Part shown: positions 21,301 through 28,832 of the stretch, one piece after another
Numbering within the stretch: position 1 is the first letter of the stretch
How the letters are laid out: every line of letters starts with the position of its first letter
Source: JAXMBN01 sp046349875
Lineage (GTDB): Bacteria; Planctomycetota; Planctomycetia; Pirellulales; Pirellulaceae
Reading direction: 5' to 3'
Length of the DNA: 64,000 bases
Assembly (NCBI GenBank): GCA_046349875.1
Contig: JAXMBN010000008.1
Coordinates: 62,001 to 126,000 of the forward strand
Notes under the pieces: generated by a model
Database searches by the model: none
What the model was told of the DNA's origin: nothing
What the model saw: only the letters and a program-made list of their open reading frames with translations
Made by a program: the position numbers and the translations under genes

Positions 21301-21359
21301 CCTGAGAAGCGAGCCAGCAATCGAGAAAGAGTAGTAGTAACTTTCATATTGGATCTCAT
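15375..21359 (-). CDS. Giant adhesin-like surface protein (SdrD-B repeats, vWA, cadherin-like repeats, beta-propeller)
   Basis: A 1,994-residue exported protein. The N-terminus is basic and carries the planctomycete LExR-like signal (ESLELRQLMASDLAG, about residues 44-58). Domains in order: seven SdrD-B/collagen-adhesin-like repeats (about 56-150, 155-262, 268-375, 382-488, 497-593, 600-712 and 717-800), each with GxVxxDxNxNGxxD and YxFxxLxxGxYxVxE; a von Willebrand A-like domain from about 845 with a MIDAS-like DDTGS; an acidic linker (EFDDLEEGEIELEDAFG); about four cadherin/VCBS-type repeats (PVAANDSY... and GVLNNDFDVDDDPL); and an NHL-like propeller (GLAISADGNVRWVVDSD, GITTDGQGIWIVDNEED, LWVADQQDG). 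It is probably calcium-dependent and involved in attachment or matrix. It is transcribed away from the ECF-kinase pair. Confidence 0.9.
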   Translation of the reverse strand: MRSNMKVTTTLSRLLARFSGSEKDFRHTMHRQRNRKRFHRLVIESLELRQLMASDLAGTVIEDINRNGVKDGGENGLTNWVVYLDANRNSTFDSGELSTTTNRDGDYWFSNMAVGNYRVAEVPPSGWVPTSPQSVDVELLDGKSSRVDFYNFGGGSIRGTVWSDLGNDGLRDQDSATGQFIDPALMGWTVYLDLNTNRSFDAGEPETVTDREGNYRFSNLPPGDYEVTEVLPVGWEATKGYDTKNTAAVVALGEFVLDFGNFAFDGNGSIEGLVFNDLDGNGLRDVDAATGLPTEPGLEGWTIFLDSNNNQVLDSGEQSTVSDSTGTYRFLSLAPGNYEVTLQLPEGWLASDGTDSRQTITVEPNAVAVASDFASFTVSNGAITGSVWNDANRNAIRDYDSITGTPLDPPLVGWKIFLDLDRNGVLSVGEPSTVSDTTGVYTFTDLQIGEYEVVEVLPAGWETASTFSDRQSVLVYSGATSLAKDFANIDASAAMPGSIQGVVWDDRNANAFRDATEPGLQGWTLWIDQNLDHLLSPGEPVQVTGADGSYAFSNVSVGTATIVVASPSGWRPSVSNTRSVSVRSGGAAIADFGEISIRDSSLEGTVFFDRNQNGVRDLGEVGIEGITVFIDANHNAVLDLGEASTNTSGDLFYTPSINEAGQYQFTHLSVGVYDVRTILPEKLSATPQSERLHQVTLGSAQVKQDVNTAAVYRANEIHGIKFEDRNSNHLRDVDEPGMANVTVFIDQNRNGLLDRDEPTTKTAGDGSFVFVGLTPGAYVVREVTPVGHKQTSPTTQGGVLWPNGTSNSAYGNVTPSNITASLAIGESIRQSVSLTLPNTGALTNVVDVFLLFDDTGSFVNNSPIVRGAFPDIMAKLQTSLPGIDLGFGVGRLEEYSNFAYEYGSGRPFILNQPIVSAHTPGYMASIQSALDRTTPGYGGDQPETDIEALYQLVTGKGFDGNNNGTVSDSGPAGLASTQLSPGSSGDVPAFSSFVPDPGKGVLPAEGNLGGAGFRSGSLPIVLLATDTGIAYQPKGETVITGAGGVTVPLTALTQTSRPTTPFGNGAGIQETITGLNALGALVIGLGTNPGSTIDPRQQLESISKLTGAINQSATTIANGTTDPIAPGDPLYFQIASGFAASVSDGVLSAIRNALTNVAVDMDVRVTDPKVKLINHTGILRNVGAGKQATFDVEFIGDGIPRRFDLQFVRAGSNVVLGSIPVVLGTPIPSDGYEFDDLEEGEIELEDAFGSTSSSVSPVNHAPTFLAGADVVTSEDSGLIEIPRWATQIDAGDPSENWQLLEFYASSTPASLFDVLPSLLPDGTLRFQGKANAYGHADVVVQLHDNGGTENGGSDTSVPHTLHIDIAPVNDTPVAANDSYNLFEDSELQVFAPGVLNNDFDVDDDPLQAMVATGPLHGSLMASSDGSFSYRPEPNYYGLDTFTYVASDGLLQSSLATVTIEVASLNDAPVAANDSYQVQEDTLLDVSIDGVLTNDRDVDGDLLGAILVAQPTHGSLQLFLDGSFRYQPDPDYFGMDRFTYKATDGILESAEATVLIEVLPVNDPPITNPDRYSIESSKLLNVVAPGVLGNDQDIDHDPLNANLVSGPLHGSLALNNDGSFTYQSQPGFVGSDQFTYRASDAFSTSQEVTVTIDVSPSMSLRPFAVVDQKSRQLFEYQANGELAQTKDLSKENKKGRGLAISADGNVRWVVDSDAEVYVYDRDGALLGTWKAEGIDKPEGITTDGQGIWIVDNEEDKVHFFENGVNWRQGEHSSRSTFPLHQANGNPSDLATNGEKIWVLEKALRNPLATVHVYSTQGDHVGAWGLDSGNSAPTGIAVLRDSSNLWVADQQDGMVYRYLDGATWLTGQHPADATFSLNAKNKDTQGLAMLPEATLLTRPSSYAVGPGTGSVSGQPRFIDPSREFEKQRLEEHADRSTSDISQRPLSDWVFADSTTWMPDTIASETLDCLSDSWEPSLKSLHDGRSTTRRGLKNNRS

Positions 21360-21578
21360 CGTGGGGGCCGGAATGGGTTACAATCCGAGAAGTACGAAAC
21401 ATGTGAACCACCCGCCCCAAATAAACTCGATTCTTTTCTCCATACTTTTGCGTGATTCTTGGCGGAGATCACGGCCATCGCCGGATACTCTGGTGACAAC
21501 GCCTGAATGCAATCACGCATTGTGTTGAGCCAAGCTTGTGAAACCTCGGGACAAGGCGTCTTCCTTTGCAATGTTCCA

Positions 21579-22169
21579 ATGCTTATGAATTCCCACGATG
21601 ACGAGTTGACTGAAGCGGAACGATCGGATGCCGAGCTTCTGAAGAGCTTTCAAGATGGGAAGCGCGAAGCAGCGGACGAAATCTACTCGCGGTACGCGCA
21701 TCGAATCTTGCGATTGGCTCAGAAGCGAACCCAACCGCTATCCTCGCGCGTGGATGCTGAGGATGTGGTACAGTCCGTCTTCCGGACCTTCTTTCGTCGA
21801 GCTTCAACTGGATGCTACGCGTTGCCAGATGGCGACGAGCTTTGGAAGCTTTTCCTAATCATTTCACTCAACAAGATTCGCAAAAAGGTTGAATATCACA
21901 AAGCTGCAAAGCGGGACTTGTCCATCACGCAAACCATCGGAACCTATGATCCGATGGGGCCAAGCACCCCTAGCGATTGGCTTCAGTTGACCATCAATGA
22001 ACTGGTGGGCGAACTACCACATGAGCATCAAGGCGTTGTCCGCGATCGCATTCAGGGTTTTGAAGTCTCCGAGATTGCTCAACGAAACCATCTATCGCTA
22101 CGAACGACAGAGCGTGTTCTTCAAGCATTTCGCAAACGACTGCAGCGAGAATTGGAGTCTTGCGAATGA
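21579..22169 (+). CDS. ECF-type RNA polymerase sigma factor, coupled to a kinase gene
   Basis: A sigma-70 family, group 4 factor of about 197 residues that directs RNA polymerase to a small regulon. Region 2 is visible as DAELLKSFQDGKREAADEIYSRYAHRILRLAQKR with AEDVVQSVFRTFFRRA. Region 4 is the helix-turn-helix VSEIAQRNHLSLRTTERVLQAFRKRLQRELE. ATGs at 21579 and 21585 are both possible; the frame continues upstream to 21507 but that part does not look like a sigma N-terminus. The stop TGA overlaps the ATG of the kinase gene (ATGA, 22166-22169), so the two are translationally coupled. This matches the known planctomycete ECF-STK groups, in which a Ser/Thr kinase probably replaces an anti-sigma factor. 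No anti-sigma gene is present. Confidence 0.9.
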   Translation: MLMNSHDDELTEAERSDAELLKSFQDGKREAADEIYSRYAHRILRLAQKRTQPLSSRVDAEDVVQSVFRTFFRRASTGCYALPDGDELWKLFLIISLNKIRKKVEYHKAAKRDLSITQTIGTYDPMGPSTPSDWLQLTINELVGELPHEHQGVVRDRIQGFEVSEIAQRNHLSLRTTERVLQAFRKRLQRELESCE

Positions 22170-25100
22170 CACTTCAAGATCGCCATTCCCTCTCTTTTGA
22201 TTGGAGCGAAGAATGCGAGTATGCCATTCTGGAATTCGAAAAGGCAACGCGCGAAGGCCCCATCCTGAAAGATCGAATTCTCGCTTGCATCGCATCTGTT
22301 CCAAACGAACATCGTCTAGCTGTTCTTGCAGAAATCGCGTGTATTGATGTTGAACTAACCTTTGACCCAGACTCACCCCTTCGCCTCTCTTCGATCTTCG
22401 AATACTTTCCAGAATTATGGTTAGATCGGGACACCAGACGATCCATTGCAAGCGAACATGCTCGCTTGGCAGCGTTCTTTCGATGTGGTCTGAGCCCAAA
22501 CTCCATGGCGTCGCTGTACCAGATCGATGCAGCCGACATACCCGAATATCAGAATGCTTCTTCGCTCGATGCTACTTCCGACCCCAACATTCATTTCCCT
22601 TCGACAGGGACTCGGATTGGGGACTATCCCCTTCTATGTGAACTAGGACGAGGTGCGTTGGCTCGCGTTTACCTTTCGCGTCAATCGGATCTGGCCAATC
22701 GTCTCGTCGTTCTTAAGGTTACTTCTCAAAAAACCGCCGAATCCGAACAACTTGCAAAGCTTCAACATACCAATATCGTACCGATCTACTCGGTGCATCG
22801 ACTTGGTGAATTCGATTGCATTTGCATGCCCTTTCAAGGCATTTTGACCTTAGGTGATGTCCTTTCGATTCGACAGCCTCATCGAAAAGGCCTACCGTGG
22901 CAAAGCCAATTATCAACGTTGATCGAGCGTCGCATGACAACGCTCGTTTCCCACGTCAACACGGTGGCAGCCGAAACTTCTTTCGAAGGTGAAACATCGA
23001 CGATCCCAAAAAATCCAACGTCATCTGCAAGCCATTCCATCGGCTCGACGAATGATCTGGCATCACTTCTTGGCGAGGGAGAGCTTCGGGAGTCGCTTCA
23101 TCATTTCTTCCACCAACGAGATGAATTGCGAGCGATGGTCGAGTTGTTCGCGGGGATCGCTAGTGGAATAGCTTATGCCCATGAGAATGGAATCGTCCAT
23201 CAGGACCTCAAACCCGAGAACATCCTTATTGCGCATGATTTCCGACCGATCGTCTTGGATTTCAATCTTGCGACATCTGACAAAGATCGCGACATTCGAC
23301 TCATCGGTGGAACGCTTCCCTATCTGTCACCCGAGTGCTTACGAAATCTCCAACGGGGCGAAAGGGGTACGGCAAGCGACGATGTCTACGCGTTGGGCAC
23401 CATTTTTTACCGCATGCTCACAGGCCGTCTGCCATCTCCAAATTACGACCCGCACCGTTCTTTAGAAGAGTATGCTGATCTGAAAGAGCAGCATTTCGCT
23501 CCGATGAAACAAGCATTGGTCGCGTTTCCACCAAGTCTGCAGAGCATTGTTTGCAAATGCCTAACATCGGCCTCGGAACGCTACCCTACCGCGAAGGAGT
23601 TAGCGGAAGATCTGCAACAGTTTCTGCAATATCAAACGCTAAAACATGCTCCGGATCGATCGCTTCGCGAACATGGCATGCGGTTTCTCAAACGCCACCC
23701 TGTCCTCGCCTCGAATTCCGTTTTAGGCGTGATTGTTTCTTTCGCGATGGGTGCTCTGTTGTTAGCCACTCTCTGGAGTTGGAACCAGAAAGTAGTTTCC
23801 GAGACTTTAGCCGATTCTCGACTTTTACCTGAGCAACAATCATCGATTCTTGCGATGCTGCGAGGCCCCAAAGACATCATCTCGATTCAAGAAGAAGGGA
23901 TGGGACTTGCGACCGACTTATTTCAACGGTGGGGAATGCCTGACGCAAAGTGGTCGGATGCAAGGCTTCGTCACCTGCCTGAGAAAGAACGCCGCGAAAC
24001 GGAAGAACGGCTTGGCTTCTTGGCATTCGACCTTGCGAACTCTATCGGTGATCCAAGCCTCATTGCAGCGACTCAGGGCCATTCCCTAGGCGATCCATTG
24101 GCCTGGAATCACCTCGCCGTGCGACTGAATCCTCAACTTGAACTGGCCGCTCACTTTCAACGGACACAGCTTGAGTCAAGCAAGCAGGGAATTTCTATTC
24201 CATTGAAGCAAGATGCGGCATCTTGGGATGTGAACGATCACGACGGAATCGAAACGCTTCTTCTGGCTCGCGAACTTGGAGAGATAGTACGTTGGCGAGA
24301 CCTTGCAGAAACGCGTGCTTCGACTCACCCTCTCGATCCGAATGCATGGTCCGACTGGGGCTCTGCACTCTATGCCAACCAAGAGTTTCTCAAAGCGCAC
24401 CATGCCTTTGATATGGCCTACAAGCTTCAAAGCAAAACCAAGATTTATCAATTATGGCGAGGCATCACGCGGATCGAACTCCAAGACTTCGATGGGGCGA
24501 TCGCTGATTTTACCAGCATTTTGAAGGTGTACCCCGATTGGGATGCCGCTCGATACAATCGCGCACTGGCGAACCAACAAAATGGATCCCTTCCGCAAGC
24601 TCTGGAAGACCTCGATCTTCTCATCACAAAGGATCGCATGCTTCTGCGTGCACACTTGCTTCGTTCGAGGATCCATCTAACTCGGCAAGAAACGAACTTG
24701 GCTCAACAGGACCTGAAGAGAGCGCGAGGAATAGCGCCTGCAGATGCTGAAGAGTGGACTGCTCTTGCAATGACGTATCTGGCAGAGGCGCCGAAAGAAT
24801 GCCGCAAATTGTTGGAGCGAGCTTTGGAGTTCGATCCGAAATGTGTATCCGCTTTACAAAATCTGGCATATCTCGAATCCGAGATATTTGCCGATCCTCC
24901 GAAAGCGATTCAGCGGTTGGAGCAGTTAAGAAGAATCGCACCTCGCCATACGGCTTCGATCGCTTCGCTTGGCATTCTCCAAGCTCGCAATCATCAATGG
25001 CAAGAATCGGAATCGGTTGCAAAAGATTTGGCCAGCCTCCACTGTGGGCCGATCGAAAAACTCCAACTTGCAGGTATCTATTCGCATTTGTTGACCCGCG

Positions 25101-25324
25101 ATAACCTCACATCAGAACAGCTGCAATCGCTTCAGGACCAAGGGTGTTATTGGTTGGGTCACGCATTGCGTGATCAACCTGAATTGATCGCCGTGGCAGA
25201 GACAGATCCAGACCTTCTTGCGTTGAGAGAGCGCCCTGCGGCAAAACGCCTCTTAGATGCTTGCAAAGTCCTTTCCGAGTCGTTGAAGAAAAAAGAAGAA
25301 AAGGTGGCGGTTCAACAAGACTGA
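22166..25324 (+). CDS. Ser/Thr protein kinase with TPR domain, transmembrane
   Basis: A Hanks-type kinase of 1,052 residues. The start ATG 22166 overlaps the sigma factor stop. The N-terminal part (1-150) is helical. The kinase domain runs about 152-485: glycine loop ELGRGALARVYL, lysine in VVLKV (184), catalytic loop IVHQDLKPENIL (HQD for HRD, D347), metal loop DFN in place of DFG (365-367), and GTLPYLSPECL as activation/P+1 segment. An unusual 70-residue insert rich in Ser/Thr sits between beta-5 and helix E (about 230-310). One transmembrane helix follows (about 516-538), then a TPR-rich C-terminal half, predicted to be outside the cytoplasm. It probably senses an envelope signal and controls the coupled sigma factor. 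Confidence 0.92.
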   Translation: MTLQDRHSLSFDWSEECEYAILEFEKATREGPILKDRILACIASVPNEHRLAVLAEIACIDVELTFDPDSPLRLSSIFEYFPELWLDRDTRRSIASEHARLAAFFRCGLSPNSMASLYQIDAADIPEYQNASSLDATSDPNIHFPSTGTRIGDYPLLCELGRGALARVYLSRQSDLANRLVVLKVTSQKTAESEQLAKLQHTNIVPIYSVHRLGEFDCICMPFQGILTLGDVLSIRQPHRKGLPWQSQLSTLIERRMTTLVSHVNTVAAETSFEGETSTIPKNPTSSASHSIGSTNDLASLLGEGELRESLHHFFHQRDELRAMVELFAGIASGIAYAHENGIVHQDLKPENILIAHDFRPIVLDFNLATSDKDRDIRLIGGTLPYLSPECLRNLQRGERGTASDDVYALGTIFYRMLTGRLPSPNYDPHRSLEEYADLKEQHFAPMKQALVAFPPSLQSIVCKCLTSASERYPTAKELAEDLQQFLQYQTLKHAPDRSLREHGMRFLKRHPVLASNSVLGVIVSFAMGALLLATLWSWNQKVVSETLADSRLLPEQQSSILAMLRGPKDIISIQEEGMGLATDLFQRWGMPDAKWSDARLRHLPEKERRETEERLGFLAFDLANSIGDPSLIAATQGHSLGDPLAWNHLAVRLNPQLELAAHFQRTQLESSKQGISIPLKQDAASWDVNDHDGIETLLLARELGEIVRWRDLAETRASTHPLDPNAWSDWGSALYANQEFLKAHHAFDMAYKLQSKTKIYQLWRGITRIELQDFDGAIADFTSILKVYPDWDAARYNRALANQQNGSLPQALEDLDLLITKDRMLLRAHLLRSRIHLTRQETNLAQQDLKRARGIAPADAEEWTALAMTYLAEAPKECRKLLERALEFDPKCVSALQNLAYLESEIFADPPKAIQRLEQLRRIAPRHTASIASLGILQARNHQWQESESVAKDLASLHCGPIEKLQLAGIYSHLLTRDNLTSEQLQSLQDQGCYWLGHALRDQPELIAVAETDPDLLALRERPAAKRLLDACKVLSESLKKKEEKVAVQQD

Positions 25325-25396
25325 GGGGGTTTCTCAGGTCGGGAATCGCTGTAGGATTCCAAACAGATGTCCCCTTGAGGACCACCATTTCTCTTG

Positions 25397-27373
25397 ATGC
25401 TTTGCATCCAATCCATGAGAGCACGCCGCCGAATCTTACGATTCGAAACATTTGAAACCAGAATTGCCTTGGATGGTGCCGAGAAGACCAATCCAGTGGG
25501 ACTTCCGTGGCTTGACCTTGCGTCCTTGTCCTACAGTTTTGCGCTCGATGGTGTCAGCGTTGGCGATTTCCATAGCAATCTCCACACCTTGTTAGGCAAA
25601 CTTGGCCCCGTACAGACTTGGAAGAGTGCGTTTAGCGATGCGATGAGCGCATGGATGGCGCCACTCCAATTTGCTGCGCATGAAGTGCAGGATTCCAATG
25701 CGCCTTTCGGATCGAGCGATTCCGCGCCAAAGGAAGTTCGCTATGGTGATGTTCGCATTGCAGCCGTACCATTATCGAGCAACGTTCTGGCTCAGGCCGT
25801 TCCTCTGACACATATGACGCAAGGCGAATGGGCCGGGAATATCTTGCTCAATGCCAACGCCCAATGGAACGACCTTCATCAAGTATTCTCAGTGACACTT
25901 CATGAATTTGGACATGTCTTAGGACTTGGTCATAGTCCTGACCCGAATTCTCCTATGTATTTTGATGGGAGTTATTCGGCGCAAACCCCCACGCCGCGCG
26001 ACATCGCAACACTCAAAGAGCTTTACGCTGGAATTCAATTGGAAGAGCAATCGGGCACTGATTCTCATGAGGAATCGCACGAGTGGAGAGAGGAGCCCAA
26101 GTTTGCATTTCAAGCAGCCGATGCCGTTGCCCTTCAAGCCAGCCTTGGAACACATGCACGTTACAATGCGGTAAGCGAGATCACATCAACGCAGACCTCG
26201 CGGTTATTTCATTTGCTTCCCTTCGGTGAACTCGATGACACAACCCACTTGGATGTGACGATATCCAGTTTGGGTCACCAAGGATTGATCCCCAGAATCT
26301 ATCTCTTTGATGAGTCTGGTGACATCCTCAATGGGCGAATCCTTCACAATGATTCGGGCACTCTTGTCGTTGAATTGGATGGTGTCGAATCGAATCACAG
26401 TTATTATCTGGCGGTTGTTCCCGCTGCTGGAGCTGCCCTTCATCAAGTCGGTAGCTTTGAACTGTTTGCAGAATATTCAGCCACACCATGGACGCCTCAT
26501 GTACTGGGTACGCACACGCTGTCTTCGCAAACGCCGCTTGTAGAACAATCCTTTGTTGTCACGACGACCAGATTGGTGCATGCTCTCGTTCTATCAAGTC
26601 TTCCGGGAAGCAACACGACAGGTTCAGCCGTTTGGGGTGCGATTCTTAATTCACAAGGTCAGAGCTTGGGACAGTTTGGAATGCTCTCTGGCGATGCTCG
26701 TTCCATCCCATTGGTCCTGTTAGCACCTGGCCATTACCGAATCGTGGTCAAACTAGGCAGTTCCCTCGACCTCACGCCGCAGTCGACAACGGTTCGCATT
26801 GCCATCGATGAACTATCGATCGACATCGGACCAGGGCTCGTAGATCCCTTGACCAAACCGGTGGCGACGGATCTTCCGGGATTGAATCCGACCACAGGTA
26901 CTGCAACGCCACCCATCGTCGTCAATGGTCCCATCTTTCCCATTCCTTCATCGATCCCCTCCTTCCCCCGGTATCCAACGATCGCGCCTTGGAACACAAC
27001 TTCTTGGAATTATTGGCCGAACTTGCAAACGACGACTACGTTTACCAATAGCTTCAACCCGATGGATACCTCTGGCGATGGAATCCTTACACCGATCGAT
27101 GCATTGCTAGTCATCAACGCGCTCAACTTGGAAACGATCCAACCCGGATCTCTTTGGAATTCAAAGTACTTCTGGGATGTGAATGGAGACCAACAGCTAT
27201 CTCCTTCCGATGCCATTTGGGTTTTGAATCAACTCAATAAGCCGAGTTCTTCTGGTGAAGGTGAATCCGCGTCACCTTTCGTCGATTCGAATGATCTCTC
27301 TGATCTCGTCAATGGACTTGCGCAAGATATTGCTCGACGCAAAATGCTTGCATCGCAGCTGACGATTCGCTGA
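25397..27373 (+). CDS. Matrixin-like metalloprotease with dockerin-type C-terminus
   Basis: A secreted zinc protease of 658 residues. The catalytic motif HEFGHVLGLGH (three His plus Glu, about 169-179) and the Met-turn region SPMYFDG place it in the M10 metzincin group. The N-terminus is basic with a variant of the planctomycete export signal (RILRFETFETRIALDG); a later start at 25415 (MRARRRIL) is equally plausible. The middle (about 260-500) looks like repeated beta-sandwich pre-peptidase-type domains (RLFHLLPFGELDDTTHLDV, SYYLAVVPAAG). The C-terminus has two dockerin-like calcium motifs (DTSGDGILTPIDALLVINALN and DVNGDQQLSPSDAIWVLNQLN). It lies 72 bp after the kinase gene on the same strand and may be cotranscribed with it. 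Confidence 0.88.
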   Translation: MLCIQSMRARRRILRFETFETRIALDGAEKTNPVGLPWLDLASLSYSFALDGVSVGDFHSNLHTLLGKLGPVQTWKSAFSDAMSAWMAPLQFAAHEVQDSNAPFGSSDSAPKEVRYGDVRIAAVPLSSNVLAQAVPLTHMTQGEWAGNILLNANAQWNDLHQVFSVTLHEFGHVLGLGHSPDPNSPMYFDGSYSAQTPTPRDIATLKELYAGIQLEEQSGTDSHEESHEWREEPKFAFQAADAVALQASLGTHARYNAVSEITSTQTSRLFHLLPFGELDDTTHLDVTISSLGHQGLIPRIYLFDESGDILNGRILHNDSGTLVVELDGVESNHSYYLAVVPAAGAALHQVGSFELFAEYSATPWTPHVLGTHTLSSQTPLVEQSFVVTTTRLVHALVLSSLPGSNTTGSAVWGAILNSQGQSLGQFGMLSGDARSIPLVLLAPGHYRIVVKLGSSLDLTPQSTTVRIAIDELSIDIGPGLVDPLTKPVATDLPGLNPTTGTATPPIVVNGPIFPIPSSIPSFPRYPTIAPWNTTSWNYWPNLQTTTTFTNSFNPMDTSGDGILTPIDALLVINALNLETIQPGSLWNSKYFWDVNGDQQLSPSDAIWVLNQLNKPSSSGEGESASPFVDSNDLSDLVNGLAQDIARRKMLASQLTIR

Positions 27374-27524
27374 TCCGACTCGCAACGCTTTCCTCGCAAA
27401 CTCTGAATCGATTTCTTTTTGAGTGTTGCTAAAAAGAATTGGCGGTCGACATGCGCCGAGCGGGTTTCTTTGATTAGCCAACAGGTATTGGCCTCTATTG
27501 AAAGATTGCAGTAGGAGCTCTCGA

Positions 27525-28823
27525 ATGTCCTGGCTCATCAGAAATTGCATGACCAAGCAGGGGATAGGACTTGGCCTCGGCGTATTGTGTTATGCCGCGT
27601 TGTTCATGGCGTCAAACTCGCGATCGGTCGATCGTATCGCACCCTCCAAGGGTTATCGAGTCGCACTTCCTTCAAGCTCACTTACATTGGTCGCCGATCC
27701 ACCGAAGCGGTCGAGAACAACCGACTCCTATGTCGTTCTCGGTTATAACGATTTGGGCATGCACTGCATGAATCAAGACTTTTCGAGAATCTGCATTCTG
27801 CCACCCTACAACACGTTGCATGCGCAGGTTATTAAGCGCGGTCGAGAAGAGCCCGAAATAGTCACCAAAGGAGTTACCGTACAATACAGCATTCCTGGCA
27901 ATACAACATCGACAACGAAAACCAACTTTTGGATGTATGCGCCCAAGCTTTTTGGTGTCACCTTGAAACCGAACATCGGTCTCACGGGAAATGGCCTCAC
28001 GGGAACGATGGTACCTACAGGCTCGAACGATTGGGCCGCCACAGGTATTCCAGTGACGCCCTTGATGGATACCATGCAGCTCAACCCCTACCCTCTCGCC
28101 GAAATCAAAGTTGTCGCTTCTGGAAAACCTGTCGCAACGACTCATGCGGTCGTCCCTGTATCGTGGGAAATCAGTTGCAACCTGTGCCACGCGCCCAATG
28201 GCACTGGTGCCAACGTGGAGAACGATATTCTGGCAAAGCATGATGCGATTCATAAGACTTCGTTACTGGCATCGGCCAATAGCGGGTCGCCCGTTTTATG
28301 TGCAAAGTGCCATGCCGACGTGGCACTTGGAACGAGCGGTGTGGCAGGCGTCAAGAGTATGTCGCATGCCATGCACGCATCCCATGCACCGCGTATGAAA
28401 TCGCTCGTTGGCATGACCAACACATGTTATGCCTGTCATCCTGGAAACCAAACGAACTGTCAGCGCGACATTCACTTCTCTAAAGGAATTCACTGCACTC
28501 AATGTCACGGAGGAATGGAGGTCGTCGGCAATACGGCTCGACAACCGTGGCTCAATGAACCCACCTGTGGAAGCTGTCACAAGTCGCGTCGGCCCGATTT
28601 CGATTTTGAAGAGCCTGGAAAGTTATTCAAGGAATCCCGTGGGCACCATGGTGTTCACTGCGCAGCGTGCCACGGTAGCCCTCATGCGATTGGACCGACG
28701 GTCAATCCCGAAGACAACGTCCAAGCCATCGAAAAGCAAGGATTTGCAGGGACCATCCGCAAGTGCACCGTCTGCCATACGACGCAGCCCAAAGAGAAAT
28801 TTGTTCACAAGCTCGATGACTAG
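27525..28823 (+). CDS. Seven-heme c-type cytochrome
   Basis: A 432-residue exported multiheme cytochrome. The start ATG 27525 has AGGAG 7 bases upstream; an N-terminal hydrophobic signal follows (GLGLGVLCYAALFMA). Seven CxxCH motifs are visible in order: CNLCH, CAKCH, CYACH, CTQCH, CGSCH, CAACH, CTVCH, all in the C-terminal two-thirds. The N-terminal domain (SYVVLGYNDLGMHCMNQDFSRICILPPYNTLHAQ) resembles a domain found in multiheme proteins of metal-reducing bacteria. It probably moves electrons in the periplasm. No quinol oxidase, nitrite reductase or other partner gene lies beside it, so its donor and acceptor are unknown. Its end is 9 bp from the stop of the convergent transglutaminase-like gene. 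Confidence 0.9.
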   Translation: MSWLIRNCMTKQGIGLGLGVLCYAALFMASNSRSVDRIAPSKGYRVALPSSSLTLVADPPKRSRTTDSYVVLGYNDLGMHCMNQDFSRICILPPYNTLHAQVIKRGREEPEIVTKGVTVQYSIPGNTTSTTKTNFWMYAPKLFGVTLKPNIGLTGNGLTGTMVPTGSNDWAATGIPVTPLMDTMQLNPYPLAEIKVVASGKPVATTHAVVPVSWEISCNLCHAPNGTGANVENDILAKHDAIHKTSLLASANSGSPVLCAKCHADVALGTSGVAGVKSMSHAMHASHAPRMKSLVGMTNTCYACHPGNQTNCQRDIHFSKGIHCTQCHGGMEVVGNTARQPWLNEPTCGSCHKSRRPDFDFEEPGKLFKESRGHHGVHCAACHGSPHAIGPTVNPEDNVQAIEKQGFAGTIRKCTVCHTTQPKEKFVHKLDD

Positions 28824-28832
28824 CACAAGGGA

